From an uncultured Flavobacteriales bacterium (GTDB lineage Bacteria; Bacteroidota; Bacteroidia; Flavobacteriales_G; Salibacteraceae), in the NCBI GenBank assembly GCA_943788725.1, contig CALSRJ010000003.1:434001-498000 (forward strand): a stretch of DNA of 64,000 nucleotides, written 5' to 3'. Positions within the stretch are counted from its first letter, which is position 1. Each line of letters starts with the position of its first letter. Below are positions 49,064 through 56,891 of the stretch, in pieces. The position numbers and the translations under genes are program-made. The notes beneath the pieces were generated by a model that ran no database searches, was not told where the DNA came from, and worked only from the letters and a program-made list of their open reading frames with translations.

Positions 49064-49946
49064 ACGAGTCCTCCTTACAGGATCAACCGGATTGATCGGT
49101 CGGCATGTAGCGAGGGCTTTACACGGTAAACATCAACTTATCCTTGCATCGCATGCGGGACACCCTATTCCAGAAGGAAGGACATTGCCGTTTGACCTTA
49201 GAGAAGCAGGGAAGATTACTACCTGGTTAGATAGCTTAACCCCCGATGTCGTTGTTCATACGGCCGCAGTTACCTCTGCCGACGCCGCTGTTCAATCTCC
49301 AGAAGAGGCAGAATTACTCAACGTTACCGCGACCCGTACGATCGCCGAGTGGTGTGCGATGCGTGGCGCTCGAATGATTCATTTTTCTACGGACTTTGTG
49401 TTTGATGGAACCAAGTCAGGCTGGACCGAATTCGAGAAACCTGTCCCGCTCAGCTGGTATGGTGAAACCAAACTCAAGAGTGAGGTCATGGTGCGTGAGG
49501 CGCTGGAAAACCATGTCATCCTACGTCCCATACTTGTCTATGGTCGAGCTGACGCACTGTCCCGATTAAACTTCCCCTTATTAGTGTTGGATAAGTTGAG
49601 GGCGGGTGAAACCATGCGCATTACTGCCGATCAATTTCGCATGCCCACGTATGCAGGGGATGTAGCCGTGGCTGTGGATCAGCTCCTTGAGCATTCCTTT
49701 AGCGGGGTAATGCATTTGGCCGGACCGGATTATGTCAGCGTTTATTCATTTGCCGAACGGGTGGCAGCGTCTTTTGGGCTGAACCGTGAGTTACTTCATC
49801 CAGTTTCCACGCATGAAATGCAATTCCTAGCAGAGCGTCCCTTGATCAGCGGATTTGATACTTCCCTCGCTCAGAGTGAGATAGGGTGGTCGCCCACCGG
49901 GATTGATCAAGGGCTTTCTCAAATGAAGGAGGACATGGTCTTGTAA
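49056..49946 (+). CDS. SDR family oxidoreductase, RmlD-like
   Basis: 296 aa from ATG 49056; the frame extends upstream through the channel gene but those residues are not family-like. Rossmann motif [16 protein letters not shown], then [13 protein letters not shown], and the catalytic Tyr/Lys pair [11 protein letters not shown]. It resembles dTDP-4-dehydrorhamnose reductase (RmlD) but no other rhamnose gene is nearby, so the substrate is uncertain; methionine adenosyltransferase-beta-like or sugar epimerase roles are alternatives. Confidence 0.82.
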   Translation: MSKRVLLTGSTGLIGRHVARALHGKHQLILASHAGHPIPEGRTLPFDLREAGKITTWLDSLTPDVVVHTAAVTSADAAVQSPEEAELLNVTATRTIAEWCAMRGARMIHFSTDFVFDGTKSGWTEFEKPVPLSWYGETKLKSEVMVREALENHVILRPILVYGRADALSRLNFPLLVLDKLRAGETMRITADQFRMPTYAGDVAVAVDQLLEHSFSGVMHLAGPDYVSVYSFAERVAASFGLNRELLHPVSTHEMQFLAERPLISGFDTSLAQSEIGWSPTGIDQGLSQMKEDMVL

Positions 49947-49989
49947 ACGGTCCGCTATGATTTCTATATTTGGCCAACTCCAAACAATT

Positions 49990-51552
49990 ATGAGGTCATT
50001 TCTTACCAAGTCTATACTGCTTATTGCAGCGCTTTTGTCGTCCACCAGTCTGCTCGCCCAAGAAAAGGCTGAGCGAACCATTGACGATGCAATCAATGAT
50101 TTCATGGAGCCGATTACAGGCGCCATGATGGAGGTGATCTTTTTCACCATTCCGATTGGGTCGATGGATATTCCGTTCGTGTTGGTTTGGTTGATTGTTG
50201 GTGCGCTGTTCTTTACGGTGTACATGGGTTTCATCAACATCAGAGGATTCAAACACGCAATTGAAGTCGTCAGTGGTAAATATGACAACCCAGATGACGC
50301 GGGAGAAGTATCGCATTTTCAAGCCCTAACGGCTGCTTTGTCAGGTACGGTTGGAGTAGGAAACATTGCGGGCGTCGCTATTGCGATTTCTTTGGGGGGA
50401 CCTGGAGCTACCTTTTGGATGATCAGCGCTGGATTGATTGGGATGTCTTCAAAATTTGTGGAATGTACCCTGGGTCTAAAGTACCGCAAGGAGATGCCTG
50501 ACGGAAGCGTATCCGGAGGACCGATGTACTACCTGAGCCAGGGATTGGCGAAGCAGGGTAAGGCAGGGCTAGGAAAGATTTTAGCCGCCATTTTTGCCAT
50601 CGCTTGTATTGGAGGGTCGTTTGGTGGAGGAAACATGGTGCAAATCAACCAGGCAACCCAGCAACTCATTGATGTTACAGGAGGTGAGGCCAGTATGTTT
50701 TTTGAAAGAGGATGGATATTTGGCGTGATCATGGCCGTTATCGTTGGGGCGATCATCATCGGGGGCATTAAGAGTATCGCCCGAGTTACCGATAAAGTTG
50801 TTCCATTTATGGTCGGAATTTATGTTTTAGCCGCTTTGATTGTGATTGGTGTCAACATCCATAACATCGGCTGGGCATTCGAACAGATTTTCGTTGGGGC
50901 GTTTAGTCCAGAGGCGATGTACGGAGGATTCATCGGCGTGCTGGTTTTGGGTTTCAAACGAGCCGCATTCTCTAATGAGGCGGGAATTGGATCTGCATCC
51001 ATCGCACACTCTGCGGCGAAGACGGATGAACCTGTTAGTGAGGGCATCGTAGCCTTGCTTGAACCGTTCATCGACACCGTGGTGATTTGTACCATGACAG
51101 CCTTGGTGATCATTTTTGCTGACTATGGCCAATACACACATGTTGAGGCTTTCGACGCAGCTTCTACCGGAGGGAATGCCGCGGGTATCGGATTGACATC
51201 TTCAGCATTTGCGGAGACCATCAGTTGGTTCCCAGTAGTGCTCAGCGTTGCTGTGATTCTTTTTGCCCTTTCTACCATGATCAGCTGGAGCTATTATGGC
51301 ATCAAGGCGTGGACGTACCTTTTCGGAGATAGCAAGGCGTCGATCACAACGTATAAAGTCATCTTTTGCATGCTCATTGTGGTTGGAGCAGCCATCAGCG
51401 CTAACCAGGTCTTTGATTTTGGAGATGCCATGATCTTTGCCATGTGTTTCCCTAACGTTCTTGGATTGTACTTCCTCTCCAAGGAGGTGAAAATCGATTT
51501 GAAGAGTTATTTCGCTCGCATCAAATCTGGGGAGATCAAGGCCTATAAGTAA
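49990..51552 (+). CDS. Alanine/glycine:cation symporter (AGCS family)
   Basis: 520 aa from ATG 49990 (an ATG at 49957 would add 11 residues). Sodium-coupled uptake of alanine or glycine. An N-terminal signal-like helix ([20 protein letters not shown]) precedes an amphipathic [13 protein letters not shown] stretch, then about 11 TM segments with [30 protein letters not shown] and [17 protein letters not shown], diagnostic of AGCS. The cleavable-looking N-terminus is extra compared with E. coli members. Confidence 0.93.
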   Translation: MRSFLTKSILLIAALLSSTSLLAQEKAERTIDDAINDFMEPITGAMMEVIFFTIPIGSMDIPFVLVWLIVGALFFTVYMGFINIRGFKHAIEVVSGKYDNPDDAGEVSHFQALTAALSGTVGVGNIAGVAIAISLGGPGATFWMISAGLIGMSSKFVECTLGLKYRKEMPDGSVSGGPMYYLSQGLAKQGKAGLGKILAAIFAIACIGGSFGGGNMVQINQATQQLIDVTGGEASMFFERGWIFGVIMAVIVGAIIIGGIKSIARVTDKVVPFMVGIYVLAALIVIGVNIHNIGWAFEQIFVGAFSPEAMYGGFIGVLVLGFKRAAFSNEAGIGSASIAHSAAKTDEPVSEGIVALLEPFIDTVVICTMTALVIIFADYGQYTHVEAFDAASTGGNAAGIGLTSSAFAETISWFPVVLSVAVILFALSTMISWSYYGIKAWTYLFGDSKASITTYKVIFCMLIVVGAAISANQVFDFGDAMIFAMCFPNVLGLYFLSKEVKIDLKSYFARIKSGEIKAYK

Positions 51553-51562
51553 ATCATTGCCA

Positions 51563-52474
51563 ATGGGGTGGAGGCAAGTACTACGGAATTATTTCACCTT
51601 CAATCGCCGCGAACGCAGAGGAGTTACCCTCCTTCTTGCTGTGCTTGGAGTTTTGCTCTGCGTGCAAGTTTGGCTGCGCGTGACGCCAAGTGCTTTGGAA
51701 AATCCGGACGCCTTGGACCCTGATTTGGTCTTTGTGGAAGATCCTAGGGTCAGCAGACAGCCTATTGCAGACACATCCAACGATCGCATCTCGTCTGCCC
51801 AAAAAGATGGGGCCTTTGATGCCATTGACTGGAGTCCATTCGACCCCAATACGGTCACCGCAGAGACCTTGATTGAACTCGGACTCGATGAGCGCATTGC
51901 GGAACGGTGGGTGCGTTTTCGAGAAAAGGGAGGTTCGTTTTCTGAAGCGGCAGACATGTATGTGGTTTACGGAATCGATAGCTCCTGGGTAGATGCTGCA
52001 GCACATTATGCAATCATGGAGGCTTCTCCGGTGCAAGCAACCCAGCAAAAGAAACGTCAAGAGCAAGCGCAGCAGGCGCGGATCGACTTGAACCGGGCAG
52101 ATACGAATGCATTGATGTCTATTCGCGGTGTTGGTGCTTTTTACGCTCGGGAGGTAGTCAAGCTGCGCGACCGGCTGGGTGGTTTCTTCCGCTTTGATCA
52201 GTTGATGGACGTCTATCGCATGCGAGATGAAACCTTGACGAGCATTGCAGAGAATAGCTTTATCGATACAACGCTCGTCTCCAAGATTGACATCAACACT
52301 TGTTCTGTTGACCCGCTCGGAATGCATCCCTACCTGACGTGGAAGGAGGCCAAGGTCATCGTTTCGTATCGACAGCAGCACGGTCGGTATGCACATCCGC
52401 GAGAAATCAAGAAAACCCGTGTGGTTACCGACTCTGTTTACGCTAAAATTGCACCCTATTTAATTGCACGATGA
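51563..52474 (+). CDS. Membrane-anchored helix-hairpin-helix protein (ComEA-like)
   Basis: 303 aa from ATG 51563 (TTG 51557 is less likely). A short cytoplasmic N-terminus with basic NRRERRG, one TM helix (about 20-38), then three HhH motifs: one around 95-130 (FDPNTVTAETLIELGLDE), a best match ARIDLNRADTNALMSIRGVG (about 173) and a third near 250 (KIDINTCSVDPLGMHPYL). DNA-binding by HhH in the periplasm suggests a role like ComEA in DNA uptake, although no other competence genes are here. Overlaps apt by 4 bp. Confidence 0.85.
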   Translation: MGWRQVLRNYFTFNRRERRGVTLLLAVLGVLLCVQVWLRVTPSALENPDALDPDLVFVEDPRVSRQPIADTSNDRISSAQKDGAFDAIDWSPFDPNTVTAETLIELGLDERIAERWVRFREKGGSFSEAADMYVVYGIDSSWVDAAAHYAIMEASPVQATQQKKRQEQAQQARIDLNRADTNALMSIRGVGAFYAREVVKLRDRLGGFFRFDQLMDVYRMRDETLTSIAENSFIDTTLVSKIDINTCSVDPLGMHPYLTWKEAKVIVSYRQQHGRYAHPREIKKTRVVTDSVYAKIAPYLIAR

Positions 52475-52998
52475 GCTTAGCCACACGGTTAGAAGCAGCC
52501 ATACGAACCATATCTGATTTCCCTCGCAAGGGAATACAATTCAAGGATATCACCCCGGTTTTGAAAGACCCTGCATTGTGTGCTGAGATCGTCGAAACGC
52601 TTGTGGAGCCGTTCATCGAGATGGAGGTAGATATGATTGCCGGTATTGAAAGTAGAGGCTTTCTCTTCGGTCCGCTGATGGCGCAGCGACTAGGTTGTGG
52701 GTTTACGCTTGTGCGCAAGAAGGGCAAGTTACCGGCCCAAACCCTTGAGCAATCCTATGATCTGGAATATGGTCAAGCCGTGATTGAAGTGCATGCTGAT
52801 GCGCTGAAGAGGGGGCAAAGGGTGGTGATCCATGATGATCTTTTAGCCACTGGCGGCACGGCTGCGGCGGCCGGGTCATTGATCCAAAAAGCCGGGGGTG
52901 AAATTTTGGGCTTCAACTTCCTGATTGAATTAGCATTTTTGGAGGGAGCTAAGAAGCTCGAACCGTATAGTAAGAACATTGTTTCAATTGTAAAATAA
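52471..52998 (+). CDS. apt: Adenine phosphoribosyltransferase
   Basis: Salvages adenine to AMP using PRPP. 175 aa, standard size. [20 protein letters not shown] near the start, [12 protein letters not shown] in the middle, and the PRPP loop [16 protein letters not shown] (about 114-129). Start overlaps the HhH gene by ATGA. Confidence 0.96.
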   Translation: MSLATRLEAAIRTISDFPRKGIQFKDITPVLKDPALCAEIVETLVEPFIEMEVDMIAGIESRGFLFGPLMAQRLGCGFTLVRKKGKLPAQTLEQSYDLEYGQAVIEVHADALKRGQRVVIHDDLLATGGTAAAAGSLIQKAGGEILGFNFLIELAFLEGAKKLEPYSKNIVSIVK

Positions 52999-53005
52999 AG
53001 CGAGA

Positions 53006-54145
53006 ATGGAATTCGGGAATTACGAGAATCAGGAGATGATCACGCAAATGGTGCGTGACTTTGCAGAGAAGGAAATCCGTCCGAAGATGATGGAGTGGGA
53101 TGAGAAGCAGCATTTTCCTGTAGAGCTGTTTAAGAAGATGGGAGAGCTTGGAATGATGGGAGTGTTTGTTCCCCAAGAATACGGCGGTGCTGGATTTGGC
53201 TACTTTGAGTATTACACCATCGTCAGCGAAATCGCGAGGGTATGTGGTTCTATCGGACTCAGTGTTGCTGCGCATAACTCACTCTGCACCAACCACATTC
53301 TTATGTTCGGCACGGAAGAGCAAAAGCAGAAGTGGATGCCAAAACTGGCAACGGGCGAGTGGATTGGAGCTTGGGGTTTGACGGAAACAGGAACAGGTTC
53401 AGATGCAGGCGGTATGAATACTACTGCGGTAAGAGACGGAGACGATTGGGTCATCAATGGCAGCAAGAATTTTATCACGCATGCCATCAGCGGAGATGTA
53501 GCGGTGGTCATTGTTAGAACAGGAGAGAAAGGCGATTCGCACGGCATGACCACTTTTGTGATTGAGAAAGGAACCCCTGGATTTTCAGGAGGAAAGAAGG
53601 AAGATAAGTTGGGCATGCGCGCTTCGGAAACCGCTGGGTTGTTCTTTGACAACTGCCGCGTACCCCATGCAAATATGCTCGGTGAGGAAGGCGACGGCTT
53701 CGTGCAAGCCATGAAGATCCTGGACGGTGGACGTATTTCTATCGCTGCATTATCTGTAGGTATAGCTAAAGGAGCTTTAGATGCATCTGTGAAGTACTCA
53801 AAAGAGCGAGAGCAATTTGGCAAGCCCATTTCGAAGTTCCAAGCCATCGCATTCAAGTTGGCGGATATGGCCACTGAAGTAGAAGCAGCTGAATTGCTTA
53901 CGCTGCAGGCAGCAGATTTGAAGAATCGAGGTTTAAACGTGACGAAGCAATCTGCTTTTGCGAAGTATTACGCATCGGAAGTGGCGGTTCGCTGCGGAAA
54001 TGAAGCGGTACAAATCTTTGGAGGTTACGGCTTTACGAAGGACTTTCCTGCGGAGAAATTCTACAGAGACGCGAAGCTATGTACCATCGGCGAGGGAACC
54101 TCTGAAATCCAGAAACTCGTTATCTCAAGAGAAATTCTCAAATAA
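53006..54145 (+). CDS. Acyl-CoA dehydrogenase
   Basis: 379 aa FAD enzyme introducing the trans-2 double bond in acyl-CoA during beta-oxidation or branched-chain amino acid breakdown. N-terminal helical domain 1-115, a beta domain with [15 protein letters not shown] (about 125) and the flavin-binding NFITHA, and a C-terminal helical domain with the catalytic Glu in [11 protein letters not shown] (about 363). This position of the catalytic Glu fits the short-chain/butyryl type. Not near other beta-oxidation genes. Confidence 0.93.
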   Translation: MEFGNYENQEMITQMVRDFAEKEIRPKMMEWDEKQHFPVELFKKMGELGMMGVFVPQEYGGAGFGYFEYYTIVSEIARVCGSIGLSVAAHNSLCTNHILMFGTEEQKQKWMPKLATGEWIGAWGLTETGTGSDAGGMNTTAVRDGDDWVINGSKNFITHAISGDVAVVIVRTGEKGDSHGMTTFVIEKGTPGFSGGKKEDKLGMRASETAGLFFDNCRVPHANMLGEEGDGFVQAMKILDGGRISIAALSVGIAKGALDASVKYSKEREQFGKPISKFQAIAFKLADMATEVEAAELLTLQAADLKNRGLNVTKQSAFAKYYASEVAVRCGNEAVQIFGGYGFTKDFPAEKFYRDAKLCTIGEGTSEIQKLVISREILK

Positions 54146-54176
54146 TTGTTGGAGATTAGATTTATTTCTAACTTCG
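54146..54176 (+). promoter_or_regulatory. Promoter of rpsU
   Basis: TTG at 54146-54148, 20-bp spacer, -7 box TAACTTCG at 54169-54176 (a second TTG gives 17 bp); the rpsU ATG is 22 bp downstream. Confidence 0.6.
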
Positions 54177-54198
54177 CGCCCCCAATTAAGAAGAGTAT

Positions 54199-54390
54199 AT
54201 GTTGATTATTCCAGTAAAAGAAGGTGAGTCTATTGAAAAGGCTCTTAAGAAGTACAAGAAGAAATTCGAGCGCACTGGCGTGATGAAGCAGCTTCGTAAA
54301 CGTCAGAAGTTCACCAAGCCTTCTATTTTGAATCGTGAGCAAAAGCTTAAGGCGATTTATAAGAATCTTAAGTACGGTACGGAAGAGTAA
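54199..54390 (+). CDS. rpsU: 30S ribosomal protein S21
   Basis: 63 aa basic protein (LIIPVKEGESIEKALKKYKK, RRKQKF-like KRQKFTKPS). Small-subunit protein near the anti-Shine-Dalgarno; in Bacteroidota, where SD use is rare, S21 is thought to help mask it. Own promoter and terminator, so independently tuned. Confidence 0.96.
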   Translation: MLIIPVKEGESIEKALKKYKKKFERTGVMKQLRKRQKFTKPSILNREQKLKAIYKNLKYGTEE

Positions 54391-54413
54391 TCACTCTTTG
54401 CATAACTTTAGGA

Positions 54414-54447
54414 AAAGATCCATCCCAATCGGGTGGATCTTTTTTTA
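54414..54447 (+). terminator. Intrinsic terminator after rpsU
   Basis: AAAGATCCA-T-CCC and GGGTGGATCTTT, a 12-bp stem with one bulged T, loop AATC, then T run. Confidence 0.88.
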
Positions 54448-54464
54448 TTTTGGTGAAGTCGCTC

Positions 54465-55367
54465 ATGGCCATCAAAACCAACATAGAAGACTTCTTGGAT
54501 CACCTGGCTTATCAAAAGAGGTACAGTGTGCATACCGTCAAGGCCTATAGAACAGATCTGCTGGCATTTGCTGACTATGTTGAGGTTTTCTATGAGTCCA
54601 GTGCATTGGAAGAGGTGACGCGAAGGATGATCAGTTCTTTTATCGCCGATCAAGCAGAGATTGGCATTGCCCCTCGATCGATTCACCGGAAGTTGAGTGC
54701 CATTCAATCCTTTTTGAACCATGGGATGAAAGAAGGTTGGGTTGCTCAGAACGCAGCTAAGCATATACAGCGACCCAAGACGTCAAAGCATTTGCCGAAG
54801 GTCATGCGTAGCGAGCAGATTGATGACCTGTTTTCACCCAAACACTTTACCGATGATTTTGAAGGGCGGCGGGACCATGCCTTGCTCGCTGTTTTATATG
54901 CCTGTGGGTTGCGGCGGGATGAGCTGATCGAGTTGAAGGCGGACGATGTTGACTTTTCGGTTGGGCAGCTCAAGGTCTTGGGTAAACGGAATAAGGAGCG
55001 AATTCTTCCGATCGGTGCCTCGGTGGTAAAGTTGCTCCAAGACTATTTGCTTGAACGCAAGGACGTGGAAGGGGTAGCGGAAACATCGCAGGTTTTTGTC
55101 ACGGCCAAAGGGCAGAAAATGTATCCCAACCTTGTTTATACGATCGTAAAAAATTACCTTTCGAAAGTGACGACAATGGAACAGCGCAGTCCGCATGTTC
55201 TTAGACACACATTCGCCACGCACTTATTAAACGAAGGAGCAAACTTGCAGTCGATCAAAGAACTTCTTGGTCATTCCAGCTTAGGCACAACGCAGGTCTA
55301 TACGCATACTTCGTTAGAGAAATTGAAAGACGTTTACAAACAAGCTCATCCAAGGAGCAAAAAATGA
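54465..55367 (+). CDS. xerC: Tyrosine recombinase XerC
   Basis: 300 aa site-specific recombinase that resolves chromosome dimers with XerD at dif near the terminus. N-terminal SAM-like core-binding domain 1-85, catalytic domain with Arg in YACGLRRDELI, the beta-hairpin Lys (LGKRNKERIL), HVLRHTFATH and the nucleophile Tyr in TTQVYTHTS. All five catalytic residues are present. The frame reaches TTG 54450, but that lies in the rpsU terminator U-tract, so ATG 54465 is taken. Its place before hpf is conserved in Bacteroidota; not a mobile-element integrase by context. Confidence 0.93.
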   Translation: MAIKTNIEDFLDHLAYQKRYSVHTVKAYRTDLLAFADYVEVFYESSALEEVTRRMISSFIADQAEIGIAPRSIHRKLSAIQSFLNHGMKEGWVAQNAAKHIQRPKTSKHLPKVMRSEQIDDLFSPKHFTDDFEGRRDHALLAVLYACGLRRDELIELKADDVDFSVGQLKVLGKRNKERILPIGASVVKLLQDYLLERKDVEGVAETSQVFVTAKGQKMYPNLVYTIVKNYLSKVTTMEQRSPHVLRHTFATHLLNEGANLQSIKELLGHSSLGTTQVYTHTSLEKLKDVYKQAHPRSKK

Positions 55368-55373
55368 AGTCAA

Positions 55374-55676
55374 ATGGAAATCAAAGTTCATTCGATCCAC
55401 TTCGACGCGGATCACAAGCTTATCGAATTCATCCAGTCAAGGGTGAGGAAACTAGATATGTTCTATAATGATATCATATCTACGGAGGTCTATTTACGCT
55501 TAGATAAAAACAACGATGAAGGAAACAAAGTCGCAGAGATCCGTTTGAATACTCCGGGAAAAGAAATGTTCGCCAAAAAACAGTGTAAAAGTTTTGAAGA
55601 AGCGACGGATTTGGCAGCTGAAGCATTGAGGCGTCAAGTGAGAAGAAAGAAAGGTAAACTTCAACAAGTGTATTGA
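55374..55676 (+). CDS. hpf: Ribosome hibernation-promoting factor (short form)
   Basis: 100 aa RaiA/HPF domain: MEIKVHSIHFDADHKLIEFI, then a strand with STEVYLRLDKN, and a basic C-terminal helix EALRRQVRRKKGK. Binds the 30S decoding centre in stationary phase. It lacks the long C-terminal dimerisation domain. Starts 6 bp after xerC, same transcript. Confidence 0.92.
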   Translation: MEIKVHSIHFDADHKLIEFIQSRVRKLDMFYNDIISTEVYLRLDKNNDEGNKVAEIRLNTPGKEMFAKKQCKSFEEATDLAAEALRRQVRRKKGKLQQVY

Positions 55677-55727
55677 CCCCCATGAACTGGGCAAAGTAGA
55701 GGGCTTTCGAAAAAAACGAATGTTCTA

Positions 55728-55757
55728 TTGTTTCAATTGAAACTATGTATAAATTTG
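55728..55757 (+). promoter_or_regulatory. Promoter of the tRNA cluster, inside the hpf terminator
   Basis: TTG at 55728-55730, 19-bp spacer, TAAATTTG at 55750-55757. The last base of the -7 box is the first base of the terminator stem, so a transcript starting near 55763 loses the 5' arm and escapes that terminator. Confidence 0.6.
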
Positions 55758-55788
55758 CAGACCTTTTTCGAGGGGGTCTGCATTTTTT
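55757..55788 (+). terminator. Intrinsic terminator after hpf
   Basis: GCAGACC (55757-55763) and GGTCTGC (55775-55781) with an 11-nt loop and T run. Confidence 0.85.
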
Positions 55789-55814
55789 ATGTAGTTCATT
55801 GAAATACATCTTTT

Positions 55815-55888
55815 GCCGGTGTAGCTCAGTTGGCCAGAGCAGCTGATTTGTAATCAGCGGGTCGGGGGTTCGAATCCCTCCACCGGCT
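55815..55888 (+). tRNA. tRNA-Thr (TGT)
   Basis: 74 nt. Acceptor GCCGGTG/CACCGGC, D arm GCTCAGTTGG, anticodon stem GCTGA/TCAGC with loop TTTGTAA (anticodon TGT), T arm GGGGTTCGAATCCCTC. CCA not encoded. Confidence 0.95.
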
Positions 55889-55929
55889 CTTGAGAAAATC
55901 GTGGGGTTTAAAAACCCAGCAGAAGTGTA

Positions 55930-56012
55930 GGGGAGATACTCAAGCGGCCAACGAGGACAGACTGTAAATCTGTTGGTATACACCTTCGCAGGTTCGAATC
56001 CTGCTCTCCCCA
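55930..56012 (+). tRNA. tRNA-Tyr (GTA)
   Basis: 83 nt with a long variable arm (class II). Acceptor GGGGAGA/TCTCCCC, anticodon stem ACAGA/TCTGT with loop CTGTAAA (GTA), T arm GCAGGTTCGAATCCTGC. CCA not encoded. Its last 16 nt are the head of the first copy of the 96-bp tandem array. Confidence 0.95.
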
Positions 56013-56236
56013 CGAAGGCCAAAAGATGAGGAGGCGATGGGCCTTTCTTCTGGAAACAGAAGTCAAGGTGGCTTAGGCAGGATCACGCAAGTAATCCTGC
56101 TCTCCCCACGAAGGCCAAAAGATGAGGAGGCGATGGGCCTTTCTTCTGGAAACAGAAGTCAAGGTGGATCAGGTAGGATAACGCAAGTAATCCTGCTCTC
56201 CCCACGAAGGCCAAAAGATGAGGAGGCGATGGGCCT
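55997..56236 (+). repeat. 96-bp tandem array seeded by the tRNA-Tyr 3' end
   Basis: Copy A 55997-56092, B 56093-56188, C (partial, 48 bp) 56189-56236. Each begins AATCCTGCTCTCCCCAC, i.e. the T-arm 3' strand plus acceptor 3' strand of tRNA-Tyr. Copies A and B are nearly identical until the last 21 bases, where they differ at several positions. Each full copy can fold: AAGGCC/GGCCTT, then CTTCTG-GAAA-CAGAAG, and before the next head GCAGG (or GTAGG) pairing with CCTGC, which recreates a T-arm-like stem with a new loop. The region between tRNA-Tyr and tRNA-Gly otherwise holds no gene. Confidence 0.9.
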
Positions 56237-56260
56237 CCCATTTGAAAGTAGGAGTTAAGT

Positions 56261-56278
56261 CGTGAAGTTCGCTTCACG
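56261..56278 (+). other. UUCG-tetraloop hairpin after the array
   Basis: CGTGAAG-TTCG-CTTCACG, perfect 7-bp stem with a stable tetraloop. A TTTTTT run occurs 12 bases later, so a weak terminator or processing barrier is possible. Confidence 0.5.
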
Positions 56279-56333
56279 TAGATGTATAGTTTTTTGAAAT
56301 AGCGTTCGGTCGTTGACTGGATAGAAAATTTAA

Positions 56334-56406
56334 GCGGGAGTAGCTCAGTTGGTAGAGCATCAGCCTTCCAAGCTGAGGGTCGCGGGTTCGAGTCTCGTCT
56401 CCCGCT
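56334..56406 (+). tRNA. tRNA-Gly (TCC)
   Basis: 73 nt. Acceptor GCGGGAG/CTCCCGC, anticodon stem TCAGC/GCTGA, loop CTTCCAA (TCC), T arm GCGGGTTCGAGTCTCGT. CCA not encoded. Confidence 0.95.
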
Positions 56407-56472
56407 CTTTCTTTTCTGTCGGTGACTGTTTCACTAGGAGAGCTTAGAGGCTCAACCTGGAGAGTTATGCAA

Positions 56473-56544
56473 GCCGATGTAGCTCAGGGGTAGAGCGCTT
56501 CCTTGGTAAGGAAGAGGTCAGGGGTTCAATTCCCCTCATTGGCT
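56473..56544 (+). tRNA. tRNA-Thr (GGT)
   Basis: 72 nt. Acceptor GCCGATG/CATTGGC with one G-T pair, anticodon stem CTTCC/GGAAG, loop TTGGTAA (GGT), T arm GGGGTTCAATTCCCC. CCA not encoded. Its 3' half is repeated in the 118-bp array that follows. Confidence 0.95.
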
Positions 56545-56787
56545 CTCGATAGTTCTTTGATGCGAGTCAGTTAGTGAGGTGCTTTTAGCCCTCTTTTGAG
56601 GTCAGGGGTTCAACCGACCGAAGGGAGCTCACGACCAAAGGGAGTAATTCCCCTCATTGGCTCTCGATAGTTCTTTGATGCGAGTCAGTTAGTGAGGTGC
56701 TTTTAGCCCTCTTTTGAGGTCAGGGGTTCAACCGACCGAAGGGAGCTCACGACCAGAGGGAGTAATTCCCCTCATTTGGCTCGATCG
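56528..56787 (+). repeat. 118-bp tandem array seeded by the tRNA-Thr(GGT) 3' end
   Basis: Copy A 56528-56645, B 56646-56763 (one difference, CCAAAG to CCAGAG), C partial from 56764. Each head AATTCCCCTCATTGGCT is the tRNA 3' end. Near the end of each copy, GAGGTCAGGGGTTCAA (56598-56613) repeats 16 nt of the tRNA variable/T-arm, then a 32-nt insert (CGACCGAAGGGAG-CTCA-CGACCAAAGGGAG, a 13-bp direct repeat) sits where the T-loop would be, then the next head. So each unit rebuilds a tRNA 3' half with an enlarged T-loop. Copy C has an extra T (CATTTGGC). Confidence 0.92.
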
Positions 56788-56811
56788 TTCTTTATAGTAA
56801 AGCAATTTCTC

Positions 56812-56841
56812 CAAGCATTCGAAATGACGAATGAATGCTTG
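56812..56841 (+). promoter_or_regulatory. Hairpin in the tuf leader
   Basis: CAAGCATTC (56812-56820) and GAATGCTTG (56833-56841), perfect 9-bp stem, 12-nt loop, 51 bp before tuf. No U-tract directly after. No clear -7 box was seen between the array and tuf, so tuf may be read from the tRNA promoter. Confidence 0.5.
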
Positions 56842-56891
56842 ATGAATATATAGGTAAGTAATCAATAATTAAACTAAATAGGTAATAAGTC

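Noticed and set aside
54465-56012. Integrative element (tyrosine recombinase next to tRNA genes with duplicated 3' ends)
   Set aside because: The recombinase is a standard XerC with hpf and its own terminator between it and the tRNAs; no cargo genes lie between the tRNA 3' end copies, which are only 96 or 118 bp apart.
56037-56258. 73-aa open frame through the 96-bp array (repeated MGLSSGNRSQGG)
   Set aside because: It is a by-product of the tandem repeat, since 96 is divisible by 3; composition is not protein-like and the reverse strand also has an open frame there. RNA folding explains the unit better.
55997-56787. CRISPR array
   Set aside because: Units are contiguous near-identical tandem copies with no variable spacers, no 28-37-bp repeats and no cas genes nearby.
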